From NCBI GenBank assembly GCA_009746045.1, contig RPFO01000213.1, forward strand, positions 6,274,342 through 6,338,341: DNA of 64,000 nucleotides, written 5' to 3'. Source of the stretch: Mesostigma viride (Eukaryota; Streptophyta; Mesostigmatophyceae; Mesostigmatales; Mesostigmataceae). The translations under genes were made by a program, and so were the position numbers. A model generated the notes under the pieces. The model was not told the DNA's origin and did no database searches. It saw nothing but the letters and a program-made list of their open reading frames with translations. Shown here in pieces: positions 58,977 through 64,000 of the stretch. The first letter of the stretch is position 1; every line of letters starts with the position of its first letter.

Positions 58977-59758
58977 TTATCTCCTCTTTTGTTTCTTCCC
59001 CTTCCCGGACTCGCATCCATAAGCGACGTCCGCCATCCCCAAACGATGCAAAATTTTGTTGGAGCTCTGCATCTTCTCCAACAGTTCTTGATCCGATTCC
59101 TCCTTTGCACGACGCGCTTCCTCTGCCTTCGCCTTTGCGGCCTCCACATCTGCATCTATATCCGCCTTCACCACCATCCTGATCAAACGGTCCCGCTCCT
59201 CAGGCCTCGGAGCGTCGGCAGTCCACCGGCTCTGCGGCAAGAAGAGCCTCCAAAATATCCTTGTGCAGTCTTTGTGCTTCCACAAATCCTAGCTGCGTCA
59301 TCAAGGTGTACGCGCATTCCGCGCCACACCCTGCAAGGAATCCCCCATGGTAACGTTATGCCCATGAGCAAACCCGTACGCCTGTCCCCCTCTGCCAAAA
59401 TCTCGAGTCCCTGCCTGTCGAGGCGCACCAGCTCAACTTTCCGTTCCCCAGTGTGCGTTGCCGTGAAGTGGAGGACCGAGCGTGTCATTCCGGTCTTCCC
59501 CATCAACATCTGCAAACTTGCTACGTATGCGATCCCACGAGCGCACACGTCCTCCAACTTCTCGGCAAAAGGTAGATGTGTCTTGCAATACACATCCAAT
59601 CCCTCCAGTGGTCTATCACATCTAAGAAATCCACACCCCCCGTATGGATCCTTGGCATGTTGGTACTCGAGGTCGTGCGCTTGTAGGAACTTGTAATGTT
59701 CCGCGCACAGTCCCTCGACCCTTACGGGCTCCGTACAGATTTTGCATTTCGTTGCCAT
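58977..59758 (-). CDS. Zinc-module protein, cluster member C
   Basis: Starts at the ATG at 59,758 and begins MATKCKICTEPVRVEGLC. Two Cys/His modules are visible: C-x2-C-x9-C-x2-H at residues ~5-21 and C-x4-C-x10-C-x2-H at ~42-61 (CGFLRC..YCKTH). A globular part follows (SVLHFTATHTGERKVELVRL; GCGAECAYTLMTQLGF), then a charged helix (EAAKAKAEEARRAKEESDQE) and the basic end GKKQKRR. One extra G in the G run near 59,343-59,347 joins the first two parts; a second small shift near 59,220 joins the helix. About 260 residues. The zinc modules suggest metal binding; no known family assigned. Confidence 0.6.
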
Positions 59759-59982
59759 CTGCGCAATTGCCATGAGTCCCATACAGCAGCCATTGTATAA
59801 CAGGGGCAATGGACCGTCAGAACCCCCTCTGGCGTCTTTCTCACACAATTCTCAATCTAGTCTTTTGTGTGCAATAATTGTTGGTTCAAAGAAGGTCCGT
59901 TCAAAGAAGTTTTATGAGACAAAATAAATTAGTTTCAATTACACGCATCAGATTAATCAAATCATATTTTCTCCTCTCTTTC

Positions 59983-60611
59983 TTACTGAGCAATTCTGTC
60001 CATCCTGCCCCTCTTTGCCGGCTTCTCATCAATCTCCTCATCAAAATCACACACACGTCTAATCTGCTGTCTAATCTGCTCTACCAACCCCCCCTTGCGC
60101 ATCAGGTCTTTCACCTCCCCCTTCAAGAGCGCTGTCACGAGTCGCGCGCACTCATACGCGGACTCCGTGGCCATGTCCCTTCCCATATCATGCCACACTT
60201 TGGCCGTTGGACAGTCGGGATGGTCTCCCATGTAAGCCCACACATGCCTTGGCGGCTTGTCCTCTCCGCCTATCCCCTCTCCAGGTCGCATCTGTCCCAC
60301 CTCCTCTATCACCCACTCTGCATCACGCAGCATGAATCGAGGCTTCTTGTCAACATAGTACAAGACCAAAACCATGTTGTTGGGCCAAGGCTTCCACTTT
60401 TTCGTCACGATGTGACGGTCAATCGTCATCAGCCCGCTCTCGATTTCGGCAAACAACGCCCCCATACGTCAGAATGCTTGGGACAGAACCACTCGCTGTC
60501 CGTCGGCATTCCTTCCCATTGACAATCCGGATGTTCGCATCGAATGGGGTCCATCTGTGCACATCGATATTTTTTACACCACCCGCAAACGCACGCATTC
60601 AGCAGGGTCAA
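59983..60611 (-). CDS. Zinc-module protein, cluster member B
   Basis: Begins at 60,611 (or at the Met at 60,554). Cys-rich start ACVCGWCKKYRC, then a C-x4-C-x12-C-x2-H module (CEHPDC..WFCPKH). Adding one G to the run near 60,462 joins it to a globular part: NNMVLVLYYVDKKPRFMLRD, ESAYECARLVTALLKGEVKD, and a basic end EKPAKRGRMDRIAQ. It shares with member C the order zinc modules, beta-rich segment, AYxxxxLxxxLL-type helix and charged tail. A 46-bp-element core lies directly upstream (60,610) and another ACGGCCGTTGG at 60,644. Confidence 0.6.
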
Positions 60612-60660
60612 CGGCCGTTGGCCCTGTTAAATTCCACACACCCCAACGGCCGTTGGCCTT
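60605..60660 (-). repeat. Two solo copies of the 46-bp palindromic element
   Basis: CAACGGCCGTTGGCC occurs twice, 34 bases apart, immediately upstream of member B. Single copies also lie at 61,137 and 62,149. Confidence 0.85.
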
Positions 60661-60764
60661 AGACGCACAAAACTTGACACCATCAGGCGATTTTTTCCAA
60701 ATGATTCTTCTTTATTAAATAAATTTACATTCATCATAAAATCACATTCTAGTCAACATCCTCC

Positions 60765-61090
60765 CCATCTTTAGTGGGTTGCATTCGACCCCAATTGTCG
60801 TTCATAAAACTGACCAAAACATGAGCCGGAGTCCCCACATCCTCCTCACGCCTCAATTTACGCAATACACCTTTAGCAATTCCACCATCCATCAACCTCC
60901 GACATCATCATGCCCCGCCATCAAGACGTTCAGCGTGCAATTGCCCGTCCTCTTCGAGAACCAGATCGGGCAGGTCTTCCAGTTCGGCCTCCACAATCTC
61001 TATCAGGTTTTCCTTTGTAGTCTCCCCCCTTCCTTTCCTTCTTTTCCGCACTCCATCCTACACCCTGCCCCTGCACAACCGACGTCCATC
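60765..61090 (-). pseudogene. Likely fragment of another cluster member
   Basis: Two open pieces in this span look coding: ENLIEIVEAELEDLPDLVLE followed by EDGQLHAERLDGG, and GVLRKLRREEDVGTPAHVLV followed by MNDNWGRMQP to a stop near 60,752. Frames disagree and no start was found. Confidence 0.35.
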
Positions 61091-61108
61091 GCAATTTAAG
61101 AAACGGAC

Positions 61109-61939
61109 TCAGCTCACAGGACATTTTGCAAGTCCAACGGCCGTTGGCGACCAAAAACACCTAGTCGCATGCATCCTTGCTCTCTCCACCAAAGCAGAGG
61201 CCAGGACGACCCTTTCCACGACCTTTTCAATTTCCTCCCCCTCAGCATCAGCAACAACGGTCATGGCAAATCGGGCTTGGCGCTTAACCCCCGATGCCAG
61301 AACGGCAGCCATCTCCACACGAGTTTTTGAGACTTCAACAGGTACAGGCAATTCGCCGACCGCAAAAGTAAGCCTTGCGAGGTGCGGGACCCACCAATCA
61401 CCTTCCAAAAATCCGCAACCCCATCCAATCATGAAATACAACAACAGGTCTGCGCCCATGGCGCCTGCGATATCCAAGTCGTCATGCGAAACAATCGCAT
61501 GCACGTCATCCTCCGAGCACAGCATCCATGTAAAAACGGCGTCCCGAAACCTTGGCAGTAGGCATACGAGTCAAAGTCAGGGTGATTCAACATCCATTCC
61601 CGCGACCTGACCGCCATTCTTTCCAGACTTCCAGCACCGTCCACCTCAAAACTCAGGACAAGAGGTCCTTCACCAGCACTGGACTCGCCATGCACAAACA
61701 ACAAGCCTCCTTTGATCACCTCTTGCATCTCCCCTGACAACTTGGCGTGTCCATCACAAAAAGGCATGCAATCCGTCCCGAATGGAAGCTGGCAATCCCG
61801 GGCGATACACCCCCTTTTTTGCAAACAAATCCTTCACCCTCCCTGCCATTCCCGTTCGCACGCTGACATGACGCACGCACAAGTCATCCCCTCCTGCTCT
61901 CGCTTCCTGGCACCACGCAACCGTGCATTTGACCGCCAT
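61109..61939 (-). CDS. Zinc-module protein, cluster member A
   Basis: Starts at the ATG at 61,939 (MAVKCTVAWCQEARAGG). Two modules: C-x4-C-x10-C-x2-H (residues ~5-24) and C-x4-C-x11-C-x2-H (CIARDC..FCDGH). Then GPLVLSFEVDGAGSLERMAV, NHPDFDSYAYCQGFG, GADLLLYFMIGWGCGFLEGD and a long helix-like C-terminus. One extra base in the A6G5 run near 61,815 and one in the T5 run near 61,532 join the three pieces into ~270 residues. The 3' end reads into a copy of the 46-bp element (CFWSPTAVG) before the stop at 61,109, so the repeat supplies the tail. Confidence 0.6.
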
Positions 61940-61959
61940 CTGCGACCACCAACACCGTT

Positions 61960-62140
61960 GATACACATTTCTCACCGTCAACGGCCGTTGGCTTGAAACA
62001 ACAAGAATGATTTACTCCACGAAAATCACACCATTTCCAGCCTCCAACGGCCGTTGGCGCACGAAAATGCACGAAAAAAATTGCATTATGCATTTATTGA
62101 TTACATCCTAGTGCCACGTGGCGAATCACACCCAACTTTC
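61960..62140. repeat. Duplicated upstream block, copy next to member A
   Basis: Contains two 46-bp-element cores (61,980 and 62,047) and TTATGCATTTATTGATTAC. Matches 62,790-62,960 in the same order (TTATGCATTTATTAATTAC), about 827 bases away. Confidence 0.8.
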
Positions 62141-62189
62141 CAGCTGCCAACGGCCGTTGGCGCAAAGAAATCACACCCAACACTTCAGT

Positions 62190-62738
62190 CGCATAATCGA
62201 TTCGCGTCAGTCACGCGCTCGAACTTGTACTCCTGCCCCAACGCGGACATCACCTCACCAACCGCTTTCTCAAACTCGTAACACCGTCGGGTCCCCACTC
62301 ATGCACATTCCCTCAACCAGAACATGCAATCTCCAGCAGACACGAACAGCCGGTCGATGATCAGGTCAGTGTGATGCTTGAAGTACTTGCCGTCCTTCAA
62401 GATGACCCATTCGAACCGTCCCACCTCCCTAAACCCTTAACCCTTCTCCCCTATCATATGGCCGCTCATCGGTATCCAATTCATTACCATCAGCATCGAT
62501 CGACTGAAAAAATTGGGCTGGGTATTGATGGATCATAGGCCTTATAGCACCACACCTCACAAGCACCTCCTCAAATGGCTCTACGGTCGGCTTTGGGTCC
62601 CCGCCTCGATATTGAAAACAAGAGCCGCGCTTCGCGACATCCGGTCTCAAGAGACCTTTCCCTTGGGCTTAAAATCTGTCCGGAGAAGCCTGAGCGCGCT
62701 TTAACCATCCAGAAGCCTGTTCTTCCAAGTTGATCCAT
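62190..62738 (-). pseudogene. Cluster member D, frames broken
   Basis: Starts MDQLGRTGFWMVKARSGFSG at 62,738. Other frames give VEPFEEVLVRCGAIRPMIHQ, GRFEWVILKDGKYFKHHTDL and FEKAVGEVMSALGQEYKFER to a stop near 62,190. At least three frame changes. It lacks the N-terminal Cys/His modules but its upstream ~170 bases match those of member A, so it is a tandem duplicate that lost or rewrote its start. True decay or multiple base-calling errors cannot be told apart. Confidence 0.4.
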
Positions 62739-62789
62739 CGCCCCCTCCGTCCTGTAGAACGTATCTGCACCCACCGACACCGTTTATAT

Positions 62790-62960
62790 ACACTTTCTCA
62801 CCGTCACGGCCGTTGGCTTGAAAAAACAACAAGAGTTTTAAGATTTATACGCGCACAAAGCACACACTATTTTCAGTCTCCAACGGCGTTGGCGCACGAA
62901 AAATTTTATTATGCATTTATTAATTACTCCATGGTGCACGTGGCAAACCACACCCTACTT
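62790..62960. repeat. Duplicated upstream block, copy next to member D
   Basis: Second copy of the block at 61,960-62,140, with cores ACGGCCGTTGG (62,807) and the shortened AACGGCGTTGG (62,881). Shared phrases include GACGGTGAGAAA and CCAACGGC on the minus strand. Confidence 0.8.
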
Positions 62961-62969
62961 CGGTGCAAA

Positions 62970-64000
62970 GAAAATCGTGCGAGGTGCTGCATGCATGGAT
63001 GGGTGGCTCGATGTAATGGGATTGTACAGAGTGGTTCATTCAGGGGCTGCTGGCATGTATGGGGCTGATGGGTGTACATGGGGTCTGTCATGCTGATGAA
63101 GTGGATGATGGTGGTGGTCAAGTGGCAGGGTGCTGGCAAAGTTGCGCTGTGGCATGAGTAGTGGAAGTGATGGGGTGCAGGTCGTTGTCTGGCGATGGCA
63201 GTCCAGGGGTGGCCATTGCCCAGTGGGGTCGCTCCGGTGCGAGATTGCGGTATGGGTTCATGGGTGCTTTGGCATGCATGGTATGGGTGTCATGGGGTTG
63301 CTGGCATGGCGGAAGTGGATGGGATTGTCAGTGGACTGGGTGCGGTCATGCATGTATGCGGTGTTCATGGTGTGTGTGCATGCATGGATGGGTTGTCAAT
63401 GGGTGGTGGCTGGCATGCGTGGTGGATGGTGTAGTGGGGTGGCTGGCATGCATGGATGTGTGTCATGCGGTGCTGATGCATGGATGGGTGTATGGGGCGC
63501 TGGCATGTATGGGATGGGTGTCATGGGGTGCTGGCATGCATGTATGGGTTAAGTCGCGGTACTGCTGGCATTGCGAGATGTGGGTGTACAGGGTGCTGGC
63601 TATGCTATGGGTATGGGTGTCCCATGGGCTGCATTCTATGGAATGTGGTGTTCATTGGGGCGAGCTGGCATGTATGGCATGGGTGTCATGGAGGGTGCTG
63701 CTTTCCAGTGATGGGTGTCAATGGATGGGTAGGGTGCCCTGGCATGCATGGATGGTGTCATTGGGGTGCTGGACAAGGCATGGATGGGTTGTCATGGGGG
63801 CTGCGTATGCAATTGGCTATGTGGCGGCTTAGTTGAGGCGCTGGCATGCCATGGCTGGGTTTCATGGGGTTGCGGCAATGCATGGAAATGTGTCATGGGG
63901 TGCGGCATGCAATGGATGGTGTAATGGTGGGCTGCTGGCGATGCGTGGTATGGGTGTCAAGGGGTGCTGTCATGCCATGGGACTGGGTGTCATGGGTGCT
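62970..64000. repeat. Degenerate minisatellite (GGCATGCATGGATGGGTGTC)
   Basis: At least 25 irregular units of roughly 30-45 bases built on GCTGGCATGCATGGATGGGT and GTCATGGGGT. Spacing drifts strongly towards the window end. Plus-strand frames here give Trp/His/Met/Gly-rich products that are not credible proteins. Confidence 0.85.

Noticed and set aside
63161-63836. 223-codon plus frame rich in Trp, Met, His and Gly
   Set aside because: Built from the GGCATGCATGGATGGGTGTC minisatellite; composition not protein-like and overlapping frames are equally open.

Overview
The window looks like nuclear DNA of a green alga or other plastid-bearing member of the green lineage. Its genes are broken by many GT-AG introns. 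Three of them begin with plastid transit-like leaders and match plant-type families: an aldo/keto reductase, a DUF1499 protein and a quinone-oxidoreductase-like MDR protein. A piece of green-type plastid rpoB is also inserted in the sequence. I cannot name the species. All product names come from recognising motifs by eye, without database searches.

Layout. 1-6,647 (minus): a plastid aldo/keto reductase with seven exons visible and its 3' end beyond the left edge. 7,205-8,753 (plus): a two-exon DUF1499 protein, head to head with it. 8,754-18,330: a transposon graveyard. It holds two L1-type ORF1 copies (one a 5'-truncated insertion with a 15-bp target-site duplication), GAGTAC minisatellites, a tail-to-tail pair of retroelement ends that forms a foldback, and two small inverted-repeat elements. 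18,482-41,858 (minus): one very large gene for the nucleotide-excision-repair endonuclease XPG/RAD2, about 16 exons over 23 kb, with introns filled by satellites. 42,492-44,500 (plus): a three-exon MDR oxidoreductase, head to head with XPG. 44,501-46,042: intergenic. 46,043-57,160 (minus): a large unidentified multi-exon gene whose introns consist of a 46-bp palindromic tandem repeat and a 5-kb hexamer satellite. 58,306-58,741: the rpoB pseudogene of plastid origin. 58,977-62,738 (minus): a tandem cluster of small genes, three carrying Cys/His zinc-module signatures, interleaved with single copies of the same 46-bp element. 62,960-64,000: a degenerate minisatellite.

Two patterns stand out. 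First, several introns of AKR and XPG start with decayed tandem copies of the preceding exon end plus its 5' splice site; around XPG exon 10 this is seen on both sides, which suggests introns growing by repeated duplication across splice sites. Second, the 46-62 kb block links an unidentified gene, a tandem zinc-module family and one palindromic repeat (core ACGGCCGTTGG) that forms introns and sits beside gene starts. It is the best candidate for something undescribed.

Most reading-frame breaks in otherwise good coding sequence lie in homopolymers and are resolved by one extra base. They are therefore probably consensus under-calls, not true pseudogenes. Many very long open frames are artefacts of stop-free satellites and are not annotated as genes.
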